A DNA stretch of 64,000 bases, taken from assembly GCF_018143015.1 (NCBI RefSeq), contig NC_054755.1, positions 14,974,778 through 15,038,777 on the forward strand. Direction: 5' to 3'. Made by a program: the position numbers and the translations under genes. The notes beneath the pieces were generated by a model. It saw only the letters and a program-made list of their open reading frames with translations, made no database searches and was not told the DNA's origin. This document shows, piece after piece, positions 11,074 to 23,700 of the stretch. Source of the stretch: Lytechinus variegatus. Taxonomy: Eukaryota > Echinodermata > Echinoidea > Temnopleuroida > Toxopneustidae. Numbering within the stretch: position 1 is the stretch's first letter; every line of letters begins with the position of its first letter.

Positions 11074-12573
11074 TGAGTGGGTGGATGACCTATGGCAATG
11101 GCCGGCGTTTTCTCTATATCATCTTGTTCTTTTTTTGTTTACATTATTGTATTTTTTTTTCGTTTTGGGGTATTGATAAGAAACATGGTATTGAAAGTCA
11201 AACCAAAACGAGCAGTTGTTCCGATGATATTTTGGTTTGTCAGATGGATGATGCATTTCAGTAAAATTGTAAACATCCAATTTAGGAGTAAAATCCATTT
11301 CCATAATCATTCAAAAGAAGTAAATAACAACGAAAAACACTGTTCATATCTATAAGTGATTGCATATTATTTTGAATTCCCAAACGTTCGCAAGGAAGGT
11401 ACCGGTGCGAATTTGAAAACACTTCTTCAGCTATTTTAATTTGACCGTGATTTATACATGTTCCGATGAGATAACCATGAAATCGCGTGCCAATAGAATT
11501 AAATTGAATTAAGTATTTGGATATCTAAATGCTGATCTTTTAGGTCATTCAAATTAGTTGCAAATTGAATTATTACATCAATAAATTGGTTGAATTTTTG
11601 ACGAAATTGGACGGGAAAACCTATATTGATATGATTTTTTTTTTACATGTTTCTGTTTGGTATTTCTCTCATATTTTACTTTTTATATTTTACTATATTA
11701 CCAATGTCCTTACCAATTTATTAGCAATTGTTGTATCATTCTTCATTTTTGTATCATTATAATAATTACAGTTATTGTCATCATTATTATCATCATTATC
11801 AACAAGAACCAGGGACGGATCCAGCTTTCACCATGGGGGGGGGGGGCGAAAATAAATGTTCACCCACATTTTCCCTGATCGGCCGCTGAAACAACCGCGT
11901 AGCCAGGATTTAATTTTGGAGGGGGCGGCAAAAGGGGGCGGTAGCCTGGCCGACACTCGCTCCCTTCGGGAGCTTACGTATACGTAAGATCGTATCTCTG
12001 TGCCGACACTTACAGAGCGCGTAAAGCGCGCTACCTGGGGGGGGGGGGTGCAGTGAGGTCTTTGGGTGGGGTCCCCCCTCCCACGCGGCGCGCGAAGTTT
12101 TTGATATCTCATCGAATTGAACTCAAAAGAAGGCGTCTTTTGCGTCTCTAGTACCCTTATCAACTCGAATTCAATTGAATTGCTGTGATAAAAAAAATTG
12201 TTTTCAAAAGAAATTATGAGCTTGAAATTTTAAAATAAGGTTGAAGAATTTGAAATAATTCCTCTTACCGCGCGGAGCGCGGAAGATTTTATAAAAAAAT
12301 AAGATCAGAAGTGGTATAAAATGCCTACCTTAGCCATGTTAGATTTGATTTAATTTTATTAACTTAAGTTAACTCAATTAGCAAAACAGAGTAGAAGACA
12401 GGGATGTGCAAGAAAGAAATAGGCTCTATTCCTTTCCGCGAATGGCGTTGAAGCTCTGAATTTTAAAAATTTCTCTGAAACTTTAACCTGTTATAACTTT
12501 GAAATTTCTTAGACTTTAACTCGCTCGTGAAAGGGATGATGCAAGCTAGAAGTGGGACTTAATTACCCTTTCC
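11074..12573. other. Gene-free stretch with repeat debris
   Basis: 11110-11810 is AT-rich with no supported gene and ends in an ATC/ATT-rich microsatellite (11750-11805). From 11810 to 12300 there are pieces of G-run repeats (GACGGATCCAGC, GTAGCCAGGATTTAATTTTGG) and words of the GCGCG..CGCGC type (about 12014-12030, 12270-12290). I see no gene. Confidence 0.4.
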
Positions 12574-13979
12574 CAGTGGCGTACCGTGGGTCACGGCAAT
12601 GGGGGGCACCAGCAAATATTTCGGGTCACTTAGGGAGCGCGCGAAGCGCGCTCAGTTGTCAGGTATACTGACCTAATAGAGATATTTTAATGACATGCAG
12701 TGCCATCAAACGGATATGTATCTCACTGATCAAATAATGCGAGCGCGAAGCGCGAGCTGAAATTTTTTATATTGAGGGCTAAAAATAGACATTATAAGCA
12801 AATTGTTTTGTAATCATGATACTTAACTGTCTCGCTAAACAAATAATGCGAGCGCGAAGCACGAGCTAAATTTTTTGTATATACTGACCCTAAACAAGGA
12901 AATTTTAAGGATTATATTTTAGAATCCATTAAGAGTATAAATATCTCACCATAGTCATCTAATGCTATTGCCATCCTTTGCTGATTTTGTTAGAATTACA
13001 TCTAAACACAGTCATGAAGCACCTTTGTAGTCACGTTATCATGATTATCATACGCATCTTACTAATCAAATACTGCAAGCGCAAAAGCGCGAGCTGGAAA
13101 TATAGACCTGAAGAGGGCATTCTAAGGGTTGTTTGTAGGAATTCTCTAAGACCCTACGTATTTGACTAACCAAATGATGTGAGCGCGAATCGCGAGCTGA
13201 AATTTTAGTATATATTGACCCCAAACATGGATATTTTAAGGACTATAATTACGAATCCATTAAGTCAGAGTATACATATCTCACCATAGTCAGCTAATGC
13301 GAGTGCCAAGCGCATGCTGATTTTTTTAGAACTACATCTAAACACATGGAGCACTTTTTGAAGTCATTGTAATCATGATTATCATACGCATCTCACTAAT
13401 AAAATACTGCGAGCGCGAAGCGCGCGCTGAAAATCTAGGAAAGTCAGACATGAAGAAGGGCATTCCAAGGCTTGTTTGTAGGTATTCACTAAGACCCCAC
13501 CTATTTCACTAACCAAAAGATGCGAGCGCGAAGCGCGAGGAAAATTTTTTTGATATTCAGATCAGAAAAATGGACATTTTATAAGGACTGATTTTAGGAG
13601 TTCATGAAGAGCAGAAATCTCACCAATCCACTAATGCGAACGTTAGCACGGACAGGAAATGTTTTATATTAAAACCTTAAGATAGGGCAATAACTTTCAG
13701 TAGTCATGAAAAAGAAGAATATATCACTACTTAAAACAGGAACAATGAAGACACAATTAAGCAAATAATGTTTCATAAAGTTGTGAAAAAATGCTTCTTA
13801 TGTTATATAACATAATATACTGTAATATAACACTATGATAAACAAAAATTTCTTCTTCTCCCCACTACGTTTTTCTTCCTTGTTTCCCTCTTTCTCCTTT
13901 TCCCCTTTTTTTTTTGGCCAGCCGATGGGGGGGGGGCACGTGCCCCCCATGCCCCCCCCCCCCGTAGTTACGCCACTGA
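12574..13979. mobile_element. Element with CAGTGGCGTA/TACGCCACTG ends and GCGCGAAGCGCG mini-hairpins
   Basis: CAGTGGCGTA at 12574 pairs with TACGCCACTG ending at 13979; G runs lie just inside both ends. The interior is a degenerate ~110-bp repeat, each unit carrying GCGAGCGCGAAGCGCGAGC or a variant (about 12637, 12739, 12849, 13075, 13179, 13299, 13408, 13521, 13634) followed by tgaaatttttt-like text. Related words recur outside it at 14116 and 14245, so an older or second copy extends past the right end. Confidence 0.6.
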
Positions 13980-14582
13980 TCTGAAATTGGGTAACTTTGC
14001 ACGTTTCAAATAATGAACCAGCTGCGCATCTAAAAAAAATGCGTGCACATGTTTTAGATTTACACCTACTATCTAGGCATTCTGAATATTTTTTTTTAAT
14101 AATGAAAATCAATAATGCGAGTGTAAAGTGCGAGCTGAAAATATTTGATATTCCGATCTGTGAAGGGAAAAAAATTAAGCATTATTTCAAGCACTATGTA
14201 GAAAAATTGAGAAGTGGATATGCATCGCAATTAAAAAATGATGGAAGCGCGAAGCGCAAGCTGATATTTTTTATCAATTATTTTTACCTAGGACCGGGAC
14301 ATTCAAATGACATTTTGTCATCATATGAAAATTATGACTTTCTTCCTATTCCTCTTTCTAAGCGCAAGATATTCCATTCTGAAAAGTAGGCCTATGGGGG
14401 TTGGCCTGGCCGTTACAAGGCCGTAAATTAAACATGTGTATAAATACCTCCTCCTTACTTTTCTTTCTGTTTTTCAGCGTTTCTCTAAAGTTAAAAAGGA
14501 CACTTTGTTAACAACATCAGCAACATTGTCAACACCATCATCATCATCAGGGGCTAATCGATGATTTTTCAAAGGGGGACAT

Positions 14583-15617
14583 TGTAGGATCTTATTCAAA
14601 ATTAGATAACCCTTTTGTTAAAGTCCATGTTTTGTTAAACTCTTTTATTAAACTCCATGTACAGATGTGGACTGCATACCTTAGTAACTAAACTGTAGGC
14701 ATGATAGGTTGCCTGGTATTTTAACAGGCTGGGTTGTCATAAGTAGACTATAGGTTAACAGGTGTATATGATTACAGACTCTGTGTGTTACATATTTCTG
14801 TTTGGTGTGCTGGCAAGAAAAGCCAAGCCAGCACACTCTGACTTTTAATTTTGGGAGAAGAAGGTCCAATTTGGGGTGTTTCCTAACCAAGGAAAAGGGC
14901 GTGTGTCACCCGACCCAGTGCGGACAGGTTCCTTTCTACTCAATGTCGAATTACGGCTGTCAACCTAGGGTCAGCCAAGGGTCAATGAGTCAACGTAGGT
15001 CAGGGTAGCACCTACCCTCTATGTCCAGGTCATGAGTCACAATGTCATTCGAGGGGAATGACTGACTTCAGTCAGCCGATGCTACTGTTCGTCGGACTCG
15101 ACCGTAATTCTTCGAAGTTAGAGCTTCAACTCAACTCTGGTTCATCATTCTTCAAGGATTTGGGTCTTCGCCGATGACGTCAGTCGCGTTCGTCATCGTT
15201 CCATACTTGTTCCTCGTCATAATCGTCCCATCTTCGTAAGTCGTCGTGGTTTGTCGATCTCTTCTGTTTTCGAACTCCACATTAACCGATTAAGGTTTGA
15301 TCAAGCAATCGATCAACTTTCCAAGACTTTCGGTAACATAATTTAAAGGCCTATTTTCAGATCGATCTCCTCTCATAAACTTGGGACTACCAATCAATGA
15401 TGATTATACTCCTTCTCTTATGCATACCGGTATATGCCATTTTATGATTTCTATATGCAAAGAATATACTTTTGTTCTCAACGATGCAATGTAAATGACT
15501 TATTATATTTTGTGACATTAAATTGATCACTTCATTTATATCTTGAATATCCTTTAGTCTTTTATTCAGGGTGGTTAAGTAGCCTGTAGATTAATTAGAG
15601 CAGTTTCGCTCGTGACA
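14583..15617 (+). mobile_element. Candidate old LTR of an LTR retrotransposon
   Basis: A purine run (aaagggggac) is followed directly by TTGTAGGATCTTATTC, and a stretch of about 1 kb without coding potential ends at TTTCGCTCGTGACA. This is the look of a polypurine tract plus 3' LTR. No second copy, no internal genes and no clear target duplication are visible, so this is a weak call. Confidence 0.25.
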
Positions 15618-15835
15618 TACATTTTGTAAAGGGAATTTTTGACACCCCCCCAAAAAAAATAGGTTCTCACTTGACTATGCATGATATGCATGATCACTCG
15701 TTTCAAATATTGAATGCGATTGGTTGAAGTGATAGCCAGGCAGACTCAAGGCAAATAATTTTTGGAAAGCGTTTGACAGAAAGAAACACGTAACCAATAT
15801 GATTGAAAAGAAAGTTCAAATTATTTCTGTTAAGA

Positions 15836-16005
15836 TCTACTTCTTTGTCAAGATCTCTTCTCCTTCCTTTTCTTTCTCCTCTCCCTTCCACGTTCCTTTT
15901 CGCCTATTTATTTCTCTCTTTCCCTTCTCTTCCTTCTCCTTTTCTCTATTTTACCTATCATTTTCTTATCCTTTCCCTTATCCTTTTACTTTTCATTTTA
16001 CTTTA
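15836..16005 (+). repeat. Pyrimidine-rich low-complexity tract
   Basis: TTC/TCC-rich run (tcttctccttccttttctttctcctc and so on), almost pure C/T on this strand. The open frames across it are compositional artefacts. Confidence 0.7.
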
Positions 16006-16529
16006 TTTTGGGGGATATGAGGGGACAACCCCCTCCCCTGCTTCATTGATTTATGCATTATCTCGAGACCTCTCCAGGTCAGTAATTGTTGTTATTGCAT
16101 CAGATTGGTCAAAGTGTTGTGCACCTTTGGAATATTTCAGGACCACTGGCATACAGATGGAAGGAAGAGCCCCCCCCCCCCATTTTTTTACAAAAAAAGA
16201 TAGAAGAGGACAGAAAAGGAAAGTGAGAAAGGTGAAATATGGTATTATTTTTTTAATATTACGTCAAAACCTTTCTCAAAATTTGATTTTTTTAGATAAA
16301 AAAATCAAGTTTTTGCCCGCTTGCTTGCAATTTTCAAATAAATTTTAAGCAATATGCGATATGTAGTCACTTCAAAATTATTTGCTCATTATTCCACTGA
16401 TCCAGCCTGTGTTACAAAGGATGCCATTCAGGGAAAACATAGAGCTATTACATTAAGCCTTTTCCTGGCTAAGTTCTAGATAATACGGTTCCAACGCGTC
16501 TGAGGAGGAGATGAAAAAAGGGAAAAATT

Positions 16530-17060
16530 TTAAGGACAAGTCTACCCCCAATAATGAGTTGAATGAAAGAGAAATATCCAGCGAGCAATCTGATTTTATT
16601 TTTATCAAAATCGGATGTAAAATAAGAAAGTAATGACAGTTTTCAGTTTCGCTTAGTTTCGCAAACAGAATATACGCACATTCCGGTCAGTATGCAAATG
16701 AGGGAACTGATGACTTCACTCACTCACTATTTCTTTTCTATTTTATTGTATGAAATATTCTAAGTTTCTTTTCATTTTCCTGTGAAACAAAGGTTTATTT
16801 CTCCCTGAACATGTGGAATTACCATTGTTTAACATTAAATGGTTCAGTCAAGTTGGTCCGAATCAGGGACATCATCGATTCTCTCATTTGCATGTAACTA
16901 AATCGTGTATATAAATATTTTGTGAAAACTAAGCAAAACTTTAAAATGTCATAACTTTCCTATTTCACATCTGATTTAAATGAAATTGTCAGCATTATCC
17001 TTTTCTGATTTTTCTTTATTGATATAACTCAACGTTTTCTGAGGTGGACTTGACCTTTAA
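16530..17060. repeat. Inverted-repeat element with AAGGACAAGTCTACCCCCA ends
   Basis: The left end (TAAGGACAAGTCTACCCCCA) and right end (GAGGTGGACTTGACCTTTAA) are near complements. The arms share caatctgattttatttttatcaaaatc/agatttaaatgaaa-type and atgcaaatgagggaactgatga/tcatttgcatgtaac-type text. No open frame. Confidence 0.6.
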
Positions 17061-19020
17061 TGACCAGGTACTGGCGTTATGGATTTTTGTTTCAAATTTC
17101 AGCCTGGAATATTTGCTTGCTTGCTAGAGAAAATCCAGCAAAACAAATCAATAAAATATAAGAAATAAGAATAAATGAAATTATAATTAAACATTAGTAA
17201 ATCATTCAAATTACCAATGGCAGATATAACAAACAACTTTGAGAGAAGTTTGGTTTTATTACTTTGATTTCTTTCACAAATAAAAGGCGTAAGATATAGA
17301 TGTCTGTTCGTTATCATAATCAAGTTTCATCAAAATCTGTATAGTTTTCACACCCCATAATCAATAAAAGTTCGAAATTCAAATCATGGTCATGTATACA
17401 TAATCTGTAAAATATGTTTGCTTTTCTTGAACAGGGAAAATTTTTTTTAAATAATTGAACTCCAATCATGTATGCTTAGCTCATGTCGAAGGAAAGAAAT
17501 ATCATACACGTGATACCAGACTGTCTAAGCATAGGACTTAATTATGTGCAATTCATTGATTTATTATGAAATTACTTTGATACGATATGAATTTCAGAAA
17601 CCCCTTTCTAATGACTGCTTTTTCAAACCTGAACTTCTCTGTTGATAAGACTAAATCTTCGTCCTCGATGCTATTTTAAATTCCGAATAAGACCCTTTAA
17701 ACATCAACCTCAATTAAGTGTTTGCGTATCAGAGAGATCATATCTGAAAATCTCACCGATTCCAACACTTAGAAATAGTTTCAGTGAAAAAAAAACTGTT
17801 TTTACCATTGATTAATTGATTGATGTATTCATTACTTTTTTGTTAACTGGAAATAAAAACGTAACCTCTCAAGTTTGAACATTTTGAATTTTTTTTTCTC
17901 GAAATGTAAGATCTCAGATTGCACCTTTGAAGTGACCTTTGCTGTATGATTTAATTTCCATTAAATTAGTTGACAATGTATTCAGATTTTGGATGACTAG
18001 TCTTTAGCTTAACCAAATCTCAAACAGATTTCAAAACCATCCCGTTATTAATGGTCAGAATATACCTGTTTGGAATTTTTGAAACTACCCTACCATTGGT
18101 TTGCCACTGCTGTTCACAATATTATCATTAACAACATAATACCTCAACATACCATTTCCTCGTCTATTCATGAAAACTTATCACCGTTCTGTATAATTTA
18201 TGTTTCAAATCTTAATTCCAGTGTTTTACTTTCACAGATTCAGGCAATGGGGGTATTCTTTTTGCTCTGAAGCCATTATTATTGACGTCACAATTAAATA
18301 GACATGATAAAGATTATTTACAAATATTATAATTACACGATTATACACATCACTTAAATAAATATTCCATGATTTACAACACACCTCACACATCCCAAAA
18401 CAGACAGACATATGAATAAAATATGTTATATGCCTATCCGACATCGATTAAATCTTGTATTGTGATTTGTTCAAGTAGCATCATGTGACCAAAAACATTT
18501 TAACTATAATGATGCGTAACGTCATATTTTCGCTATACCAATATTCTGACGTCACTATTTCAGAAAACTGGATATTTAAATAAACTCTCGGTTGGATTGG
18601 CAAAACTACTATATTTCCCTCGGGGCTACACCAACCTCGGTTAAATAGAATTCCACTATACTTTCTCAAAGCCTGATATATTTGTTTGATATCTTTTACC
18701 AACTGCAGCCCTTTCGTTAGTTTGCCAAAGAACATTATCACCGAAGGAGCCATGTGATCCAAATTAGCCAATCAGGCGCGAGAAGTTTGAACCATGAAGT
18801 TCTCAACCAAAGTTCTCAACTGTACGGAGCTCATATCGGCGTCATCCACCAACTCTGCACACACTACACGATCCAACTGCAATTCGATTACCATTCAATT
18901 TATTAAAACATGTAAAATCTAAAGGGTCAATGATCATAATAAGGAATATCGAAATCGAAAAATAGGAATATTAAAATCGAAATTCTAGGATTTTACAAAG
19001 CCTCCTTAATGGAAGGGGGA
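17061..19020. other. Gene-free AT-rich stretch
   Basis: No supported exon. The minus-strand frame at 18481-18771 has no recognisable domain or splice partners. The segment 18478-18770 contains paired gtcacgatgtgacc/catgtgatcc-like and tgacgtca words and may be a worn inverted-repeat element. Confidence 0.35.
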
Positions 19021-19026
19021 GGGGAG

Positions 19027-19330
19027 GCAGTGGCGTACCTAGGATTTTACACAGGGGGGGGGGGCAAAACCGTCCGCCAAAAATATTGACAAAAAAAGAA
19101 GAAAAAAAGGTTTTTAATCACAAATTAAGGATTTCGTAACAGCAAAACAAATTGACAAGCAAAAAAAAAAGGCCTTCAAGCTCGTTGGGGGGGGGGGGCA
19201 ATAAAGGTCTTCAACCTCATCAGGAGGGGGGGGGGGCAAGAAAAGGTCTTTCAAACTCGTCAGGGGGGGGGGCAGAAATACGTCCTTTGCATGGGTTCTG
19301 GCTCGTCGGGGGGGGGGGGAGGGGGAGAGG
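19027..19330. repeat. G-run tandem repeat (about 45-50-bp units) in a CAGTGGCGTACCTAGG-type element
   Basis: GGCAGTGGCGTACCTAGGATT is followed by four runs of nine or more G (about 19185, 19227, 19264, 19308) separated by similar text (caataaaggtcttcaacctcatcag and variants). Proline- and glycine-rich frames across it are artefacts of the G runs. Confidence 0.6.
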
Positions 19331-19850
19331 AGTCGCACATCAAATTTTAGATCGTAATGACGCCCAGGAATTTTTTGCCATCGACAGCGATATGAAAAAG
19401 ATTTATAGGATCTTCCATATTCAATGCAAAATGCGACTCCTAGGAAATTCGGGTCGGAGACAATTCGTGTAGTGTGCGGCAGGCTCATAAATATTCCGAT
19501 CCATAATGACCTTCACCACCTCCATCAACAAACCTTCAATGCTTGTCGTTTGCAACTATAACATCCGCATTGAAATAAGAGTTAACTAATACTTTACAGT
19601 AATCATATTCTTGTCGGCAACAACATGATCAATATCCTTCACGTCAATATTAAAGAGTAAAAGGTCGAATTGCCATGGGAAGTATTAGGGCAAGAAAACA
19701 AGAACACCCCAAATTGAGCCAAGCTCTTCTGACATGTCTGAGAAACCGTCTCATGTCAAGAAAAGTTTACATAAATTGAGGTATAGTACCCAGGGAATAT
19801 AAGACCCCAAATACGATACAAATTGCGCATTCCCACTTTCTTCTAATTTT

Positions 19851-20777
19851 CTAATAAGCCTGGCCCTCGACTTGTGCAAACTGTACGTGAGCCTGAGGGA
19901 CAGTTTGTACTCCTTCATTGACTACCGCTGGACTCGGATGGACCTGCTGCACCGAGGGAATTGACTGGATCGGTTGCTGGGTAACTACGTGCTCCACATC
20001 AGGGAAGACCACATTCTGCTGTATAGATGGGCCGCTGAAATACACAGGCTGATTGGTCGCTACCGCCTCCTGTTGCTGCTGCTGTAAATCATGGACACCT
20101 AATACTGGGTATTGTACGTTACTGCATACATTAACCTCCTGCGGTTGTTGCTGAATTCCTGGCACTGCTTCGGACGTTGGACCAGGCACGTTGATACCCT
20201 GCTGCCGAAGCGCATTCTCGATCCGGTTTAAGTTGTCAAAGAATCCGTTAAGGAGTTGATTAAATCCTGCATTGCTGCTGTGTTCTTTTCGGTAATACCC
20301 TCTTCCGCTGCCGTGCCGACCCCGTCCCGTGCTGCTTGATCCAACGGTTCGTCCAGATCCAGATCTATAATGCCAGTTGGATCCTGCATGCCAGTTATTG
20401 CGATAGTTTAGACGATGAGAAGAAGAGTATGCCGAAACGAAAGGCGGCGCAGAACTGTTCAGTCTGCTACTGCGTGTGTCCCTTGTTCCAACAAACCGTT
20501 TTTGTTGCCACGGCCTCTCCGAACCAGATGGACTTTTGACTGTGATCTGGGACAAGGAGGATCCTGGGTAGTTGTTACAAGCAAAACTATCAACTACTTG
20601 CTGCCTCTCTGCCGTCATCCCTTGCAAGGGAGTTGCACAATTCTCATCGGTTACCAAGGTTCCCGAGCTAGTAGGACCACTCATGACCTCATTACTGTGT
20701 TGGGACCATCTGTTCACACTTTCTAATGTCTGATCCTGTTCTGCCTTCGTTAAAGAATTTCGCTGCACCAGCGAATC
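19851..20777 (-). CDS. Gene B exon 7 (terminal, Q-rich)
   Basis: Acceptor CCCCTCAG before GATTCGCTG at 20777, phase 0; 308 codons and TAG at 19851-19853. It encodes the Ser/Asn-rich region, the GRGRHGSGRGYYRK patch and a glutamine-rich tail. The open frame upstream of 20777 is intron. Confidence 0.75.
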   Translation of the reverse strand, partial: DSLVQRNSLTKAEQDQTLESVNRWSQHSNEVMSGPTSSGTLVTDENCATPLQGMTAERQQVVDSFACNNYPGSSLSQITVKSPSGSERPWQQKRFVGTRDTRSSRLNSSAPPFVSAYSSSHRLNYRNNWHAGSNWHYRSGSGRTVGSSSTGRGRHGSGRGYYRKEHSSNAGFNQLLNGFFDNLNRIENALRQQGINVPGPTSEAVPGIQQQPQEVNVCSNVQYPVLGVHDLQQQQQEAVATNQPVYFSGPSIQQNVVFPDVEHVVTQQPIQSIPSVQQVHPSPAVVNEGVQTVPQAHVQFAQVEGQAY

Positions 20778-23700
20778 CTGAGGGGTAAAGATGAAGAAAA
20801 AAAACCCCTTTATGTTCCAATATTTTATTAAATGGATTGTAATGAACTCGGAAGTATAAAAAAAAACAGCCGATAATTTCAACTTGCAATATAGTATATT
20901 CAATCTCTGGCTTTCACTAAGCTTGGTAGGCGTACATAACTTGTCATTTGCAGGTTATACCACTGCATAATGACCAGCTGTTGACTCATCCAATGGTAGC
21001 TGATATTGATTTTATACTTATATTACGTTTTGACATTAGAAGAAAAAAAAATCAAAATGAGCGTATTGATAAAAGTCAACCCCTCATTGTGCGCTTCCCT
21101 TTTTCTGGGTGTTTCTTATCCAATCCCGTTTAAACTTTCTCAAGTGCAGATCGAGGGGTCGACCCAGGGGGGGGGGATCCCCCAATGAAAATATTGAAGG
21201 GTACTAGCTCGCCCACCAATAATTTCAACACCTTAAAAAATTGTGCAATATGCAATGCAAACAATAATGTTTAAAAACAACATTGTAAGGCACTAACAAA
21301 CCTTTACAATTGGCATGAAATTACCACAAACAAAATTGTCACTTTTTGGGGCGCTATGCTACGCGCTTAATTAGAGCGCCGAAAAGTTAATTATCCTTTT
21401 TTAACTTTTGCCCCCCCCCCCCTCCTCAAAGCATGGTAACAAAAACGGTCGACTACTAATGATTCAGATCTACCTCAGAGAAGAAGAAATAGCAACAGCC
21501 AATACCACACCTCTAGGCTCCTCAGCCCAGTATCTCATCAAGAATGCCTTGAATTCCAGCAGCCCAGGAAACAACAGGATAACAGCACCACGAATAATGG
21601 ATCATCAGTCACTCAAGTACTGAATCAGGAGGCCTCCAAGGAGTCCAAGCTAACACCTTTATCAAAGCATCAGGATTTTCGGCAGGGCCGAGCCTCAACC
21701 GCCGACCCCAAAACTCTAATGGAGAAAACTTACCAGGCAGTGATGTATACAATAAATCTTCTGGCACTACCCCTTTCCACTACGAACCCTGTCATTCGCC
21801 AAGCACTGAGAGCCCAACGCCAACAAAAAACTGCACTTAACCTCCACAAGCCTCCACTTACTAGAAAACAACTAAGAATGGGAACCTTCAACTGCAGGGG
21901 GGCACAGTCTAACAATGCTTTCATATCCCGCCTTTTAGAAGAATTGGATATCCTATTAGTTCAAGAACACTGGCTTTACCATTGGGACCTTAATGAGCTT
22001 GCTAATATCAATGATAACTTCCAAGTCTTTAGTATATCACAGCAAAATAACTCATCATTACCTCTACCAAGAAGGAGAGCAAAGGGAGGAGTAGCTACAT
22101 TCATCAGAACATCAAGCTCTTGGAAATCGCAAAGATTAGTCATTACAGATCTACTCCATTAGCCATTAAACTCGCATTTAATTATCTGCAATGGATACTT
22201 TCCGTGTGATGTTGATGCCAATAGTATTTCTGAGTATCATCATATGCTCTCTACCATATCCCACATCGAAACAACCCATAAAGAGGCCCTGATTATACTT
22301 GGTGGAGATCTGAATGCTGATCTGACAAATGCATCGTGCAAGAAACCTACAAAGCGTATTCTAAAGGAATTTCTGATTAGTGAGAACATGATTAACTTAC
22401 CATTTCTCCGAAATAAAAAGGAGCTGTACACCTTCCAATCAGATGATGGTTTACGACAGTCATACATTGATGACTTCATAATTCCTGCAAAACTTGAAAA
22501 CTGCTTCTCTGACCTTCTTATTTACACCTCTGACCACACACCGGTCAAAGTGACATTTTCACTACCTCTTTTAGCCAATTATCAAGTAGATCATGGTATA
22601 CCTGATCGCATAGCTAAAGCATCTGGAAAGTCTATACTTCGACCTAAGATATCCTGGCATCAGTGCAGTGCTGACCAGCTGCACCTTCTCTATACTCTTC
22701 CTATGGAACAGATATCAAGGAAACTTTTCTATAATCTTCCTGCAATGTGTTTGGATCCGACTCAAATCGTCTTGTTGCTTGATCAACTTAGCGAAGAAAT
22801 GTTAAAGGTATCACTAACTCTGCCACACTCGAAGGGCCGTCAGAAAAGAAAAAGGAAAGAGAAAAGAGAGTGGACCAAAAGGTAGAGGCATGTTATAAAC
22901 AATCTCAACATTATTGGCGTCTCTGGAGGGCCAGCAGAAAACCAAAAGGCAAGGACCCTCTCTGTATCAAGCATGTATATACAAAACGCCTATTTAGAAG
23001 TAGTATCAGGCAAGCACGGAGGATGTGTCAATAATCTCCTTTCAGAAACTGAGGATGCTAAAGGTAGCAATGACAAACTCTTCTATAGGCTTGTCAAACA
23101 CACCAAAGGATCTCGGTCCACTGATACACTGTCTTATAGAGGTTGGAGAGGTCGGACGTGTTTTAAAAGTGCTCTGACATTTTGTGCAATTTTACCGTGT
23201 TTCCTGACATTTTGTGAAAAAGTTTTATATGGTTGCATCAGAAACTGGATAGTGAATATCAAGGATATACTCATTTTTCATTTGGATTACTTATTTGGAT
23301 TTGGATACAACGTATGAAGGAGAGGCAGTTTTAGATGGCTTCAACTCATATTTCTCAGATCTTGCAAAACCGGATTATATAAGTGCCTCTTCTCCGCCTG
23401 AAAGGGATGAAGCCATCCCCACTCACTCGTTCCAAGACAATTTGAATCAACCACTTCATCCCTCTACTTCAAAGGATCCAGATGAAGCCATTAACTCTCT
23501 CAAGAAACCAAAAGCTGCAGGACCTGATTATATATCTCCTGAGCATCTTATATATCTTGGCCCAATAGCTCGGAAATTATTTCCCGCCCTCTTCAATCGA
23601 TTTATATCCCTATCAAAGTATATTCCTGAACCTTTGAAGTACGGCCTTATATTACCAGTTCACAAAGGAAAGGGAAAAGATATAAAAGATCCTTCTAACT

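Noticed and set aside
11828-12163. Minus frame with Arg/Pro-rich text
   Set aside because: Lies in G-run repeat debris (GACGGATCCAGC-type pieces) and has no recognisable domain.
18481-18771. 96-codon minus frame as a gene
   Set aside because: No splice signals, no family resemblance, and paired words at the edges suggest a worn repeat.
19114-19488. Proline-rich minus frame and glycine-rich plus frame
   Set aside because: Both come from the tandem G runs; there is no splice context and no domain.
20415-20726. Plus-strand frame with Cys and Arg
   Set aside because: Antisense to exon 7 of gene B.
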